Assembly (NCBI GenBank): GCA_023150275.1
Contig: JAKLLG010000011.1
Span: 56,583 to 120,582 of the forward strand
DNA from: Rhodocyclaceae bacterium
GTDB lineage: Bacteria > Pseudomonadota > Gammaproteobacteria > Burkholderiales > Rhodocyclaceae
Direction of reading: 5' to 3'
DNA: 64,000 nt
Shown: positions 32,886 to 42,057 of the stretch, in pieces
Layout: each line of letters opens with the position of its first letter
Position numbering within the stretch: position 1 is the stretch's first letter
Position numbers and translations under genes: made by a program
Notes under the pieces: model-generated
Databases searched by the model: none
Told to the model about the DNA's origin: nothing
Seen by the model: the letters and a program-made list of their open reading frames with translations, nothing else

Positions 32886-35800
32886 TCACGCAGCCTGCCG
32901 CAACAGGCGCCGCCACAGCGACACACGCGGCGTCCGCCGCCCGCGCATGAAGCCGAGATAGAGCAACGGCACAACGAACAGCGTCAGCAGCGTCGAGATC
33001 ATCAGCCCCCAGACGATGGCGCCGGCCACCGGCCCCCACAGCAGGCTCTGCCCGCCGAGGCCGATGGCGAGCGAGAAGAGGCCGCCGATCGTCGTCGTGC
33101 TGGTGATCAGGATCGGCACCACACGCCGGCGCGCCGCTTCCATCAGCGCGTGGATGGTACCGATGCCGTGGCGCTTGCGGTCGTTGGCCGCGTCGATCAG
33201 CACGATCGCCGAATTGACCGCAATGCCGGTCAGCGCGATGACGCCGTACAGCGTGTAGAGCGACAACGGATTGCCGGTCAGCGCCAGCCCGAAGATGACG
33301 CCGGCAAACGCCAGCGGCACCGTGACGAGGATCATCAGCGGCTGCCAGTAGCTGACGAACTGCGCGGCAAGAATCAGGTAGATCAGCCCGATGCCGAAGA
33401 GGAAGAGCAGCTTCATCGCATCCAGGCTTTCCTCGATGTCTTCCAGTTCGCCGGAGAAATCGAGATCGACGTTCGGGTGCTGCGCGCGGATCTTCTCCCA
33501 GCCTTCCTTGATCTCTGCATTCGCCGCCGGCGTATCGATCACCGTCTTGTCGAGGTTGGCTTCCACCGTGATCGTGCGCCGCAGGTTGTAGTGGCGGATG
33601 AAGCCGCGGCCGCTCCTCGTTTCCGTTTCGACCAGCGCACCGAGCCGCGTGATGCGCCCGTCGGGCAATGCCACCGGCTCGTCGAGCAGCGCATCGGGGC
33701 GTTCGCGCCGGTAGCGTTCGGAGCGCACGCGCACTTCCAGCTTGTCGCCGCCGTCGCGGGTGAAGGCGACCACCTCGCCATCGACGGCAAGACGCACCTG
33801 CCGCGCCACCTGCGCCGCCGAGAGGCCGGCCTTCCTGAGCGCCTCGGCGTCGAGCCGGAAGGAAAGCTGCGGGCGGCCCGGCACGTTGTCGTCCTGCGCA
33901 TCGCGCGTGCCGGGAATGGCGCGCACGATGGCGAGCAGCGCATCGGCGCCGGCCTGCACCTCGCCGTAATCGTCGCCGCGCACCTTGACGCTGATCGCCT
34001 TGCCGGCCGGCGGCCCGCCCGAGAGCACGGTGAAGCTCTTCCTGCCCGGGCCGGACAGCGCCTCGATGTCGGCACGCATCGCTTCGACCACCTCGCTCAC
34101 CCCGCGCGCGCCGTCGCGATGCGGATTCAGCGAAATCACGATCTGCCCGTAGGGATCGCCGTAAAGCGGTTCGTTCTCGGTGAACTTGAGGCCGGCAAAA
34201 CCATAGACCGAGCGCGCTTCGCCGCTGGCGCCGGTGCCTTGCACCCGCGCGCGCACGCCCTTCTCCACCGCCTGCACTTCGGCGAGCGTGTCTTCCAGCG
34301 TGGCGCTCGCCGGCATGTCGACGTTTACATAGATCACGCGCAGCGGATCGAAGGCGAAGAACTGCACGCGCACGGCGCCGATCGCCACCAGCGCGACGGC
34401 GCCGACGACGATGGCCACCGCAATTGCCGAAAAACGCTTCGGCCGGCGCAGCACGTAGGCGAGCGCCTGCCCGTAACGCAGCCGCAGCCGGCGGTTGAAG
34501 CGTTCGCGCCAGATCTGCACGCGCGAAGTGGTGTCGATCTTCAGTTTCCACGCGACGACGTGCACCGGCATCATCCAGAACGCTTCGATCAGCGAGATCG
34601 CCAGCGCCAGCGCGACAACGAAGGGAATGATGAACATGAACTTGCCGACGATGCCGGGCAGCAGCATCAGCGGCAGGAAGGCCGCCATCGTCGTCGCCAC
34701 CGAGGCGATCACCGGCGCGCCGACTTCGCGCACGGCGGCGATCGCCGCCTCGAAGGCGTCTTCGCCGCGCTCGATGCGGTAGTAGATCGATTCGACGATG
34801 ACCACCGCGTCGTCCACCAGCATGCCGAGCGCGATCACCACGCCGAGCAGCACCGAAACGTTGACCGTATGCCCCATCGCCGCCAGCACGGCGAAAGTGC
34901 CGAACAGCGAGAACGGGATGCCGAGCGTGACCAGCAGGCTGATCTTCGACCCGAGGAAAAGCCAGCAGATCGAAAAGACGAGGATGGCGCCGTAGAGCGC
35001 GTTGGTTTCCATCACGCGCACCGCCTCGCGCGTCGGCACCGTCTGGTCGTCGGCGACGGCGAGGGTGAGCCCGTTCGCGGCGAGCAGCGGGTTCTGGCGT
35101 TCGATATATCCTTGCAGCCGGTCGACCAGTTCCAGCGTATTCACCCGCGCCTTCTTGGTCACCGCGAACAGCAGCGCCGGGTGGCCATCGCTGGTTGCGT
35201 AGTTGACCGCCGTCGCCCGCGTGCGCTCGATGCGCGCCACTTCGGAAAGGCGCGCGCTAACGCCGGGGCGGCCGGCGGCTTGCACCGGCACATCTTCCAG
35301 TTGCTGCGGATCGAGCGTGACGCCGGTGACGCTGACCGACCAGGCGCCCTCCCGCGTCTTCAGCGTGCCGCCGGAAACGTCGCGATACCAGGCGGCGAGC
35401 GAATCGGCGACATCGGTGGCGGTGAGGCCGCGCGCCGCCAACGCCTCGGGGCGCGGGCTGACCAGGATTTCCGGCTCGCGCAGGCCGGTGGCATAGACCA
35501 CATCGACGCCGGTGAGGCGTTCGAGGTCGGTCTTGATGCGCCGGCCGGCGGCGCGCAGCGTCTCGTCGTCGGCCTGCCCGAGCAGCAGCAGCGAGGCGGT
35601 CGGGAAGCCGTTCGAGGTGGTGATCTCGATGATGCGCGGCTCCTTCGCCTCCTTCGGCAGTTCGCCGCTGTGCTTGTTCTGCACTTCGCGGCGCAGGTCG
35701 TTCATGCGCTTGTCGAAGGTGCGCTCGTCGATCTCGCGAAAGCGCACCAGCATCGTCGCCACGTTTTCGCGCGCGTTCGAGATCACGAAGCGCACATCGG

Positions 35801-36023
35801 CCACGCCCTTGATGCCATCCTCCAGCGGATTGACGATCAGGCGCTCGACCTCCTCGGCCGTCGCCCCCGGCAGCGCGGCGGTGATGCTCACCCAGTTGAA
35901 GTTGATTTCCGGATCCTGCTCGCGCGGCATCGTCACGTAGCTGACGAGGCCGAGCAGCATGACCACGGCGAAGAGAATGTTCGCCAGCGGGTGGTTGGCG
36001 AGCAGCAGGCGGAAGAATTTCAT
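32886..36023 (-). CDS. RND efflux transporter permease, HAE-type
   Basis: A 1045-residue inner-membrane pump protein of standard RND length. Twelve transmembrane helices are expected: N-terminal helix 1 (ILFAVVMLLGLVSYV), a large periplasmic loop, helices 2-6, a second loop, and the C-terminal set. The proton-relay acidic pair lies in GVVIALGMLVDDAVVIVES in helix 4, and FLPLMLLPGIVGKFMFIIPF is in helix 6. Conserved MPREQDPEINFNW follows helix 1. It is the second gene of a pair with the upstream membrane-fusion protein (9-base gap). No outer-membrane channel gene is adjacent, so it probably borrows a TolC-like protein. Substrates unknown. Confidence 0.93.
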   Translation of the reverse strand: MKFFRLLLANHPLANILFAVVMLLGLVSYVTMPREQDPEINFNWVSITAALPGATAEEVERLIVNPLEDGIKGVADVRFVISNARENVATMLVRFREIDERTFDKRMNDLRREVQNKHSGELPKEAKEPRIIEITTSNGFPTASLLLLGQADDETLRAAGRRIKTDLERLTGVDVVYATGLREPEILVSPRPEALAARGLTATDVADSLAAWYRDVSGGTLKTREGAWSVSVTGVTLDPQQLEDVPVQAAGRPGVSARLSEVARIERTRATAVNYATSDGHPALLFAVTKKARVNTLELVDRLQGYIERQNPLLAANGLTLAVADDQTVPTREAVRVMETNALYGAILVFSICWLFLGSKISLLVTLGIPFSLFGTFAVLAAMGHTVNVSVLLGVVIALGMLVDDAVVIVESIYYRIERGEDAFEAAIAAVREVGAPVIASVATTMAAFLPLMLLPGIVGKFMFIIPFVVALALAISLIEAFWMMPVHVVAWKLKIDTTSRVQIWRERFNRRLRLRYGQALAYVLRRPKRFSAIAVAIVVGAVALVAIGAVRVQFFAFDPLRVIYVNVDMPASATLEDTLAEVQAVEKGVRARVQGTGASGEARSVYGFAGLKFTENEPLYGDPYGQIVISLNPHRDGARGVSEVVEAMRADIEALSGPGRKSFTVLSGGPPAGKAISVKVRGDDYGEVQAGADALLAIVRAIPGTRDAQDDNVPGRPQLSFRLDAEALRKAGLSAAQVARQVRLAVDGEVVAFTRDGGDKLEVRVRSERYRRERPDALLDEPVALPDGRITRLGALVETETRSGRGFIRHYNLRRTITVEANLDKTVIDTPAANAEIKEGWEKIRAQHPNVDLDFSGELEDIEESLDAMKLLFLFGIGLIYLILAAQFVSYWQPLMILVTVPLAFAGVIFGLALTGNPLSLYTLYGVIALTGIAVNSAIVLIDAANDRKRHGIGTIHALMEAARRRVVPILITSTTTIGGLFSLAIGLGGQSLLWGPVAGAIVWGLMISTLLTLFVVPLLYLGFMRGRRTPRVSLWRRLLRQAA

Positions 36024-36032
36024 CGCGCCGCC

Positions 36033-37190
36033 TTATTTGCCGCTGATACCGGCCGCGGCCGCGGCCGTGCTCGCCCCCGCAGCGCGGATCGCCATGCCGT
36101 CCTGCAGCGCCGCCTGCCCGCCGACGACGATCATCGCCCCTTCGCCAAGCCCGGCCGGCAGCGCCGTTGCGCGCGCCTCCTGCGCGCCGGGCAGCGGCAC
36201 CAAGCGCGCCTTGCCGCCTTCGGCGACGAAGACCCCGAGCGCCGCGCCGCGCCGCACGATCACCGCCGCCGGCAGATGCGGCAGCGGATCGTTCCAGAGC
36301 AGGCGGCCATCGCTGCCGGCGGGCGGCATCGTGTCGGCGAACGCGAAGCGCGCTTCCTGCGTGCGCGCCGTCGGCGACAGGGTCGCCCCCACGCGCAGCA
36401 GGCGCACCGGATAGCGCAGGCCCTGCGCCTCGAAGCGCAACTCGCGCGCGCTCGGCAGGTTGGCGGCATCGGCCGGCGACACGCTCGCCGCCAGCTCGCT
36501 CGCGCCGGCTTCCGCCAGCACGTAGAGCACGGTACCGGCGGCGACACTCTCGCCCAACTGCCCCTTGCGCTCGCGCACCTCGGCATCGAAGGGCGCGCGC
36601 AGGCGCGTCTTTTCAAGCTGGCGCGCGGCCGTGGCCTGCTGCGCCCGGTTCGCGGCGAGTTCGGCGCGCATCAGCGCCACTTCGGTTTCCTTCTGCGACA
36701 GGGCTTCCTGCGAGATGAAGCCCTTCTCGACCAGCGACTGCGAGCGCTTCAACTGCGCCTCGGCGAGCTTCAGGCGCGCCGCCGACGCTTCCGCCGCCGC
36801 GCGCGCACGTTCCAGCGCGAGGCGGTAGTCGGCCGGATCGATTTCGGCAAGCACCTCGCCGCGCCGCACGCGGGCGCCGGTGTCGGCGCTCCAGCGCAGC
36901 ACGGTGCCGGCCACTTCGGCGGCGAGCCTGGATTCGTTGCGCGCAATCACCGTCGCCGCCACGTCGCGTTGCGGATGCACGACCAGTTCCTTCAGGGTGC
37001 GCAGTTCGACATTGGCGGCCGTGCTGGCGGCCGGCGGCGCGGACTTCGCGCTTTCCTGCGCGGCAGCGGCCTGCGCCGGATGCGGCAGCGACGAGGAGAA
37101 AACGAGGATCGCCAGCCCGCAGAGGACGGCGGGGGCGGCAGGCGTGGCGACTCCGGGAAAACGGGCGGAACGATGTCTGTTGTTGTGCAT
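36033..37190 (-). CDS. RND efflux periplasmic adaptor (membrane fusion protein)
   Basis: A 385-residue protein with an N-terminal signal/anchor (hydrophobic about 18-40). The biotinyl-lipoyl-like halves appear as AEVAGTVLRWSADTGARVRRGEVLAEIDPADYRLAL and APFDAEVRERKGQLGESVAAG (key G-x-V and APF-x-G features). A helical hairpin of about 95-165 lies between them. It bridges the RND pump and an outer-membrane channel. First gene of the efflux operon; divergent from the S4-domain gene at 37318, with a 127-base spacer. No regulator gene is adjacent. Confidence 0.9.
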   Translation of the reverse strand: MHNNRHRSARFPGVATPAAPAVLCGLAILVFSSSLPHPAQAAAAQESAKSAPPAASTAANVELRTLKELVVHPQRDVAATVIARNESRLAAEVAGTVLRWSADTGARVRRGEVLAEIDPADYRLALERARAAAEASAARLKLAEAQLKRSQSLVEKGFISQEALSQKETEVALMRAELAANRAQQATAARQLEKTRLRAPFDAEVRERKGQLGESVAAGTVLYVLAEAGASELAASVSPADAANLPSARELRFEAQGLRYPVRLLRVGATLSPTARTQEARFAFADTMPPAGSDGRLLWNDPLPHLPAAVIVRRGAALGVFVAEGGKARLVPLPGAQEARATALPAGLGEGAMIVVGGQAALQDGMAIRAAGASTAAAAAGISGK

Positions 37191-37317
37191 GGGCTGTCTT
37201 CTGGTGGCCCGCCGTCTCGCAATCGGCGACCGGTACGTGGCGTTTCGTCGGGAGGCGACATGTTACCGCATCGGCATGCGCGATAATGCCGCCACCACAC
37301 TGTGAAAAGGGTTTCCC

Positions 37318-37533
37318 ATGAGCATCCGCTTCGCCATCCGCGGCGACCACATCCAGCTCGACCAGTTGCTGAAAGCCACCGGCCTCGCCGCCTCCGGCGG
37401 CGCCGCGCACGCAGCCATCGGCGACGGCCTCGTTCGTGTCGATGGCGAAGTCGACACCCGCAAGCGGGCCAAGCTGCGGCCGAGGCAGCGGGTGGAGTTT
37501 GCCGGCGAGGTGATCGAGTTGGTGGGGGAGTAG
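37318..37533 (+). CDS. S4-domain RNA-binding protein (YbcJ-like)
   Basis: A 71-residue protein made of a single S4 RNA-binding domain: IQLDQLLKATGLAASGGAAHAAI, then GLVRVDGEVDTRKRAKLRPRQRVEF. This is the YbcJ/RlbA-like group of small cytoplasmic S4 proteins, probably binding structured RNA. A sequence closely related to its last codons recurs at 42058-42094, suggesting a past duplication or rearrangement. Confidence 0.88.
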   Translation: MSIRFAIRGDHIQLDQLLKATGLAASGGAAHAAIGDGLVRVDGEVDTRKRAKLRPRQRVEFAGEVIELVGE

Positions 37534-37809
37534 CGGGGAGTGCCGGCTGGACTTAGGGGAACGGGGGTATTGCCGGTCATCGGCCGAAGCCGCCCCTGAA
37601 GCACTAACTAGGCTCGGGCGGCAATGCGCCGGTTAGCCGCTACGTGAGAAGACGACTAAGTAAACGCCGTGCACCGCCGACATCGTGGTTGAATGCTCTA
37701 TCCTTAACGGTGTTAGCAGAGCCAGTACTGGAATTAGGCTAGCCCGGTATACTCTCCTTTCAGCCCTGCTGGTATGTAAGCCGGCGAAGGTATCCAGACT
37801 TGGGAAACA
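37534..37809. other. Spacer at the left edge of the accessory patch
   Basis: A 276-base stretch without a convincing gene. It is less GC-rich than the flanks toward its right end. A TATACT -10-like hexamer lies near 37749, about 60 bases before the DUF5131 start; the -35 is not convincing. The junction with the housekeeping S4 gene is probably here. Confidence 0.4.
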
Positions 37810-38568
37810 ATGGCAACCGCAAGTAAGATTGAATGGACCGAGCAGACGTGGAATCCCGTTTCTGGCTGTACGAAGATCAGCCCCGGGTGCAAACACTGCT
37901 ACGCCGAGACGATGGCACGGCGCCTAAAAGCTATGTGCGCGCCGGGCTACGAACGCGGCTTTGAGCTCTCACTGCAGCCGACCCGATTAGAACAGCCGCT
38001 GGCGCGGAAAAAACCGACGGTATGGTTCGTCAATTCCATGAGCGATCTCTTTCATGAAGACGTTCCCGACACTTACATAGACAGCGTTTTCGAGGTTATC
38101 CGAGCTACGCCGCAACACACCTATCAGATTCTCACCAAGCGGGCCGAACGGCTGCCTGTCTACTTTTCGTCGCGACGAGTACCGGGCAATGTTTGGTTGG
38201 GGGTTTCAGTTGAGGACCAGCACCACGGACTGCCGCGGATCAATTTCCTGCGCGCCGTAAAGGCGTCGATCCGCTTCCTCTCGATTGAACCATTGCTGGA
38301 AGACCTAGGCGTGATCGATCTGTCAGGCATTGACTGGGTGATCGTTGGCGGCGAGTCAGGGCCAAAGGCAAGGCCGATGGCTGCAGCGTGGGCCCGCGCG
38401 ATCCGCGAGCAATGCGAGGACGCGGACGTCGCATTTTTCTTTAAGCAGTGGGGCGGCTGGGGCGCCGATGGCAAACGGCGCAGCAAGCACGCAAACGGCC
38501 GGTTACTTGACGGGCGTACATGGGACGCCTACCCATCCGGGCAGGGAGATCACTTGCCCAGTAGATAG
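37810..38568 (+). CDS. Phage Gp37/Gp68-family (DUF5131) three-Cys-motif protein
   Basis: A 252-residue protein. IEWTEQTWNPVSGCTKISPG starts it and a C-x5-C-x2-C cluster follows (SGCTKISPGCKHCYAE). TVWFVNSMSDLFHEDVP and WVIVGGESGPKARPM are family hallmarks. The cysteine pattern is like an iron-sulfur site of radical-SAM type, though the canonical CX3CX2C is not matched. Members occur on phages and islands next to TcmP, as here: tcmP is convergent and its 3' end overlaps this gene by 19 bases. GGGA precedes the ATG. Biochemical activity is unknown. Confidence 0.88.
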   Translation: MATASKIEWTEQTWNPVSGCTKISPGCKHCYAETMARRLKAMCAPGYERGFELSLQPTRLEQPLARKKPTVWFVNSMSDLFHEDVPDTYIDSVFEVIRATPQHTYQILTKRAERLPVYFSSRRVPGNVWLGVSVEDQHHGLPRINFLRAVKASIRFLSIEPLLEDLGVIDLSGIDWVIVGGESGPKARPMAAAWARAIREQCEDADVAFFFKQWGGWGADGKRRSKHANGRLLDGRTWDAYPSGQGDHLPSR

Positions 38569-39452
38569 TGCGCAATTTCGATCGCCGGCTTTGCCCCAAT
38601 TGGGTTGGAAGCAGCGAAGCAAAGCATGTAGAGCGGGTTTCCGCGAGTGTTGTAGAGCAGCTTGAACTGTGGGCAGACGCCAGCGAAGACCGTTGCCAGT
38701 CGCTCGAGGTAAAACCGCCCGATTCCCTCAAACGTCGCCTCCTTGCGCGTGATCGTGCGCTGCTCGGCGAAAAGATCAGCTGGCATGGCCTCGTTACGAT
38801 AGAAGTGGTCCTGCCACTTGTCGGTACCAAACATCCGAGTGAGCTTCGAGGCGAAAATCGGGTTTGGCCTGCCGTCGCGTGTCAGTAGCCGATTAATGCC
38901 CATACCGAGCGGGAACAGTAGCCAAAGATCGATCGCCTTGGTTGCGGCGATACGCTCAATGAGTTCCCACTCAACGTTCATCCCGTAAGGGTCAAGAAAG
39001 GCGACGGCGCGTTCCTTTTGCCAGTCTCGATAACGGCAGAGCTCGGCCATGACGTCACAACCGTCGGCCTGCCAGACATGACATCGCGGTTTGAGCTGTG
39101 GAAAGTCTTCCGCGATCATTGCGTTGAGTTCGGCAATATGTTCGGGATTCTTGTCGACGAAAATGTACTTGTCGAAAGGCGATTCGAGGCTGAGTGCAAT
39201 CCGCGCGCTGCCATCCTTGAAGCCTCCAATTTCAATTTCCTCGTCCTGGTCGAACAGCTCGCTTTGCCGCTCGTCTACTTCAACAGAGCGCTCCTTCCGT
39301 GTCCCTGTACCGGCGAACGCATCGACGTAGATGGTCTTGAAGTAGCGTGCTTTTTGGTTCCGCGTGAAGATGACGCGATATGCGCTAAGGTACTGACCGA
39401 GGGCACGTAGCTTGTCTTCGGTCCATTCCCCGCCGAAGGTGTGGTCAACCAT
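38550..39452 (-). CDS. tcmP: Three-Cys-motif partner protein TcmP
   Basis: A 300-residue protein. FGGEWTEDKLRALGQYLSAY and FKTIYVDAFAGTGTRKERS near the N-terminus, with IFVDKNPEHIAELNAMI and AVAFLDPYGMNVEW in the middle, mark the TcmP family. The DAFAGTG and FLDPYGM segments look like a Rossmann-type methyltransferase (SAM-binding glycine loop and DPPY-like site), which is my inference. It is always discussed as the partner of the Cys-rich DUF5131 protein encoded next to it. The pair is convergent here. Base composition is less GC-rich than the neighbours, which fits horizontal transfer. Confidence 0.85.
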   Translation of the reverse strand: MVDHTFGGEWTEDKLRALGQYLSAYRVIFTRNQKARYFKTIYVDAFAGTGTRKERSVEVDERQSELFDQDEEIEIGGFKDGSARIALSLESPFDKYIFVDKNPEHIAELNAMIAEDFPQLKPRCHVWQADGCDVMAELCRYRDWQKERAVAFLDPYGMNVEWELIERIAATKAIDLWLLFPLGMGINRLLTRDGRPNPIFASKLTRMFGTDKWQDHFYRNEAMPADLFAEQRTITRKEATFEGIGRFYLERLATVFAGVCPQFKLLYNTRGNPLYMLCFAASNPIGAKPAIEIAHYLLGK

Positions 39453-39700
39453 CTCCTAGCCCTCCTTCCGTTTTTATGCTTTTAGTATACGGCCATGACG
39501 AAATTGGTGGTGGATATATCAAAAAACGAACAGCCTTTGGGTGTCGGGGCTTTGGAAAGAGCCTGTGCAAACCTCGGTAGATTCATATCGAATATCCCAT
39601 CCCCAATGACCAAAGCCGTCCCGCCCCCATCCACGACACGGCAAATGACATCCGTTTTCCCCGCCGGCATAATCACCGCCTCGACCCACCGGAGAGCAGC

Positions 39701-41239
39701 ATGAAACGATTGATCGCGCTGGCAGGCCTTGCGCTCGGCCTTGCCGGCAACGCGCCGGCGGCGGAGACGGCGCCGCCGGTGACTTACGATGCCACGGCTT
39801 GCGAGGCGCATCTGCGCGCGCATCACGGCGACGCCGACATGGCTGCGCGGCGTGCGGCAATGGCGGCGGAGCTGGTCGAGTACGTTCGTCTTTCCGAGGA
39901 GGCGCTGGCAATGCGGGCCGGCGCGATCCGGCTGTACCGCGATCTGAAGGCGAAGACCGATGCGCGGCAACCGCTCAGCGGCCATGATCTGAAGCGCCTC
40001 AACGAGGGCGCTGCGCTGCTGCTGGCACAGCGCGGCAAGCTGCTGCAGATTGCCGAGGCACACGAGTGCTGGATTTATGCGGCGCTCCCGGAAGACAGCG
40101 AGGAGCTTGCACTGCGCGCCACCGGCGTGGCCATGTCGCTCTCCGCGGCACTGCTTCTTTACGACAACTATCTGGTGGCGATTGCGCCGTTCCGGCAGGA
40201 CCATGAATTCCGCCAGCACTTCAACCGCGCCGATGCCGGCTTCGAGATAGACGCCGGCACGCTGAACCGCATCGCGATGAATTTTGGCTCGGTCGAGAAC
40301 CGGGTGCGCACGCGCAACGCGCTGGCGTGGTGGGCGCGCCACGGTGCGCAGCGCTCGCCCGCGCCCTTCGAGCATTACGAGTACCTGTCGCGCTCGATCA
40401 CGCAGAGCCCTTCCCTGCATCTGGTGCGCCAGGCCAGCCTGTTGCGCGATATCGGCAAACCCTTCGCGCTGCTCGGTACGCTCACCGTCGACAGCCTGTT
40501 TTCGCTGAAGGACGAGAGTACCAACCTGACCAGCCTGCTCTTCGGCAACGCCGTCGGCCTCGTCGAAACGCGGCGCGGCAAGCTCTACGGGCGACAGGAG
40601 ATCACCCGCCACGTGGCCGGCGCGCTGCGCGCGGGCGATATCCTGGTCGAGAAAACGCCGTTCCGGCTGACCGACGTTTTCATTCCCGGTCACTGGGGGC
40701 ACGCGGCGATCTGGATCGGCAGCGAGGCGGAACTGCGCGCGCTGGACATCTGGGAGCACCCGGTCGTGCGCCCGCACCACGCGGCGATCCGCGCCGGAAA
40801 CGGCGTCGTCGAAGCGCTGCGCTCGGGCGTCGAGATGAACCCGCTGGCGCATTTTCTGAACGTGGATGATCTCGCGGTGCTGCGGCACGAAGCGGGTGAT
40901 GCAGCGGACAAGGCACGGCAGGCGGAAATCGTGCTGCATACGCTGCGCCAGGTGGGCAAGGCCTACGATTTCAATTTCGATGCCGAGACGACGCACCGCA
41001 TCTTCTGCTCGAAGCTCGTTTATCTGGCCTACGGCGATCTGCAATGGCCGACCTCGCGCATCCTCGGCAAGACGACCGTCAGCCCGGACGACATCGCCCG
41101 CCGTGCCGTCGGCGACGGGCCGCTCGCCGTCGTCCTGCTCTATCACGACGGCGAGGAGGCTCAGGAGCCGCGCCGGCACATGGAACGCCTGGTGAAGCCG
41201 GAACAGCTGGCCTTGTCGCAAGCGGTACGCGGCGAATAG
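39701..41239 (+). CDS. YiiX/YebB-like permuted papain-fold (NlpC/P60-type) exported protein
   Basis: A 512-residue protein with a cleavable signal (AGLALGLAGNAPAA). The N-terminal 290 residues are helical and have no recognised domain. The C-terminal part has AGDILVEKTPFRLTDVFIPG, then HWGHAAIWIG (catalytic His) and, 120 residues later, IFCSKLVYLAYG (catalytic Cys). This His-before-Cys order is that of the permuted YiiX/YebB (peptidase C92) group. These enzymes are thought to act on amide bonds in lipids or peptidoglycan. The ATG is preceded by GGAG. The large N-terminal extension is unusual for the family. Confidence 0.8.
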   Translation: MKRLIALAGLALGLAGNAPAAETAPPVTYDATACEAHLRAHHGDADMAARRAAMAAELVEYVRLSEEALAMRAGAIRLYRDLKAKTDARQPLSGHDLKRLNEGAALLLAQRGKLLQIAEAHECWIYAALPEDSEELALRATGVAMSLSAALLLYDNYLVAIAPFRQDHEFRQHFNRADAGFEIDAGTLNRIAMNFGSVENRVRTRNALAWWARHGAQRSPAPFEHYEYLSRSITQSPSLHLVRQASLLRDIGKPFALLGTLTVDSLFSLKDESTNLTSLLFGNAVGLVETRRGKLYGRQEITRHVAGALRAGDILVEKTPFRLTDVFIPGHWGHAAIWIGSEAELRALDIWEHPVVRPHHAAIRAGNGVVEALRSGVEMNPLAHFLNVDDLAVLRHEAGDAADKARQAEIVLHTLRQVGKAYDFNFDAETTHRIFCSKLVYLAYGDLQWPTSRILGKTTVSPDDIARRAVGDGPLAVVLLYHDGEEAQEPRRHMERLVKPEQLALSQAVRGE

Positions 41240-41244
41240 ACACG

Positions 41245-41285
41245 CGGGCACACGCCGGGTGCGCCGGGTCGCAGGTGGCCAGCGC
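41245..41285. repeat. Left copy of a ~41-bp direct repeat bracketing the DUF2442/DUF4160 pair
   Basis: CGGGCACACGCCGGG followed by a TGCGCCGGGTCGCAGG-like part and GTGGCCAGCGC. It matches the copy at 42004-42044 with only a few differences and the same orientation. It starts 6 bases after the stop of the YiiX-like gene. Confidence 0.65.
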
Positions 41286-41396
41286 GCCGGGTGGCGGCCA
41301 ATCGGGGGCAGCTTCGTTTAGCTTTTCTCGTCCACCTGGAATCCGGCTCTCCCATCTACGTCCGCGACTTCAATACTCCACCAGTACCGCATCCGA

Positions 41397-41645
41397 TCAC
41401 GCCGCCTCTGGCAAACGCACTTTTTCGTGCAAACGGCTCGGCGACAGCTCGAGGCCATTGGGCCAGCACAGCGCGCCAGCATCGACGAAACAGCGGCCAA
41501 AATAGGCTTCGTCACGCAGCGCCTCGAGCAATGGCCCGGAACGTTGCAGAAGCTCACGACCGTTGAAATCCCCGACAACGCCGTCGGAAAACTCTAGTGC
41601 TATCCGAAAATCACCCGCGTAACGGGCCGAGATCAACTTAATCAT
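41397..41645 (-). CDS. DUF2442 domain protein
   Basis: An 82-residue protein. IKLISARYAGDFRIALEFSDG and ALCWPNGLELSPSRLHEKV are typical of DUF2442, a small beta-rich family. It overlaps the upstream DUF4160 gene by 8 bases. DUF2442 genes are frequently next to DUF4160 genes and the pair has been regarded as toxin-antitoxin-like; that is knowledge of gene association, not proof. Flanking direct repeats suggest this pair moves as a unit. Start set by the overlap. Confidence 0.82.
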   Translation of the reverse strand: MIKLISARYAGDFRIALEFSDGVVGDFNGRELLQRSGPLLEALRDEAYFGRCFVDAGALCWPNGLELSPSRLHEKVRLPEAA

Positions 41646-41907
41646 CCTGATCCGCTCCTTGAATACGCTCCATCGGTTCAAAGCGTTGGGCATGCTCCCA
41701 GTTTGCCTGCAACTCGGCCTGATGGCGCAGACACCATTCCTTGACAATCGCAGCTGCCTTGCGCGGCAAACGCCCCGTTGTTACATCGCCAGTCCGGATA
41801 TCGACCAACGCTTCGAAGCCTTGATACTCAACGTGGATATGAGGCGGCGGGTGGTCGTCGTGCCACATTCGGACGATGATACCGAAGAACACTGAAAGAA
41901 TAGGCAT
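41638..41907 (-). CDS. DUF4160 domain protein
   Basis: An 89-residue protein. MPILSVFFGIIVRMWHDDHPPPHIHVEYQG (key part HDDHPPPHIHVEY) is the family signature, with a His-rich cluster that could bind metal. IVKEWCLRHQAELQANWE closes it. First gene of the DUF4160-DUF2442 pair. A longer upstream in-frame extension is ignored because the conserved start is at 41907. An AT-rich stretch with TATAA just upstream near 41965-41970 may hold its promoter. Confidence 0.85.
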   Translation of the reverse strand: MPILSVFFGIIVRMWHDDHPPPHIHVEYQGFEALVDIRTGDVTTGRLPRKAAAIVKEWCLRHQAELQANWEHAQRFEPMERIQGADQDD

Positions 41908-42003
41908 GGTCTGGCTCCGTAGCAATAGACGGCTTTCACCCACGATTGCATTATCTGTCTCACAGTATAAATGTGAGCCCTTCTGGCCGCATCCTTCTCG
42001 TGG

Positions 42004-42044
42004 CCGGCACACGCCGGGCGTGCCGGTTCGCGGGTGGCCAGCGC
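42004..42044. repeat. Right copy of the ~41-bp direct repeat, with internal palindrome
   Basis: Same orientation as 41245-41285. CCGGCAC (42004-42010) and GTGCCGG (42020-42026) form a perfect 7-bp hairpin inside it. REP-like elements of this kind are often recombination points. Confidence 0.65.
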
Positions 42045-42057
42045 AACGACGGGAGCT

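Noticed and set aside
33150..37286. A 1378-codon open frame on the plus strand antisense to the RND pump genes
   Set aside because: The opposite strand carries a full RND permease and adaptor with all family motifs. The antisense product is a His/Arg/Asp-rich low-complexity string typical of GC-rich shadow frames.
39482..41251. A 589-codon minus-strand frame
   Set aside because: Shadow of the YiiX-like gene, which has signal peptide, catalytic motifs and a good start.
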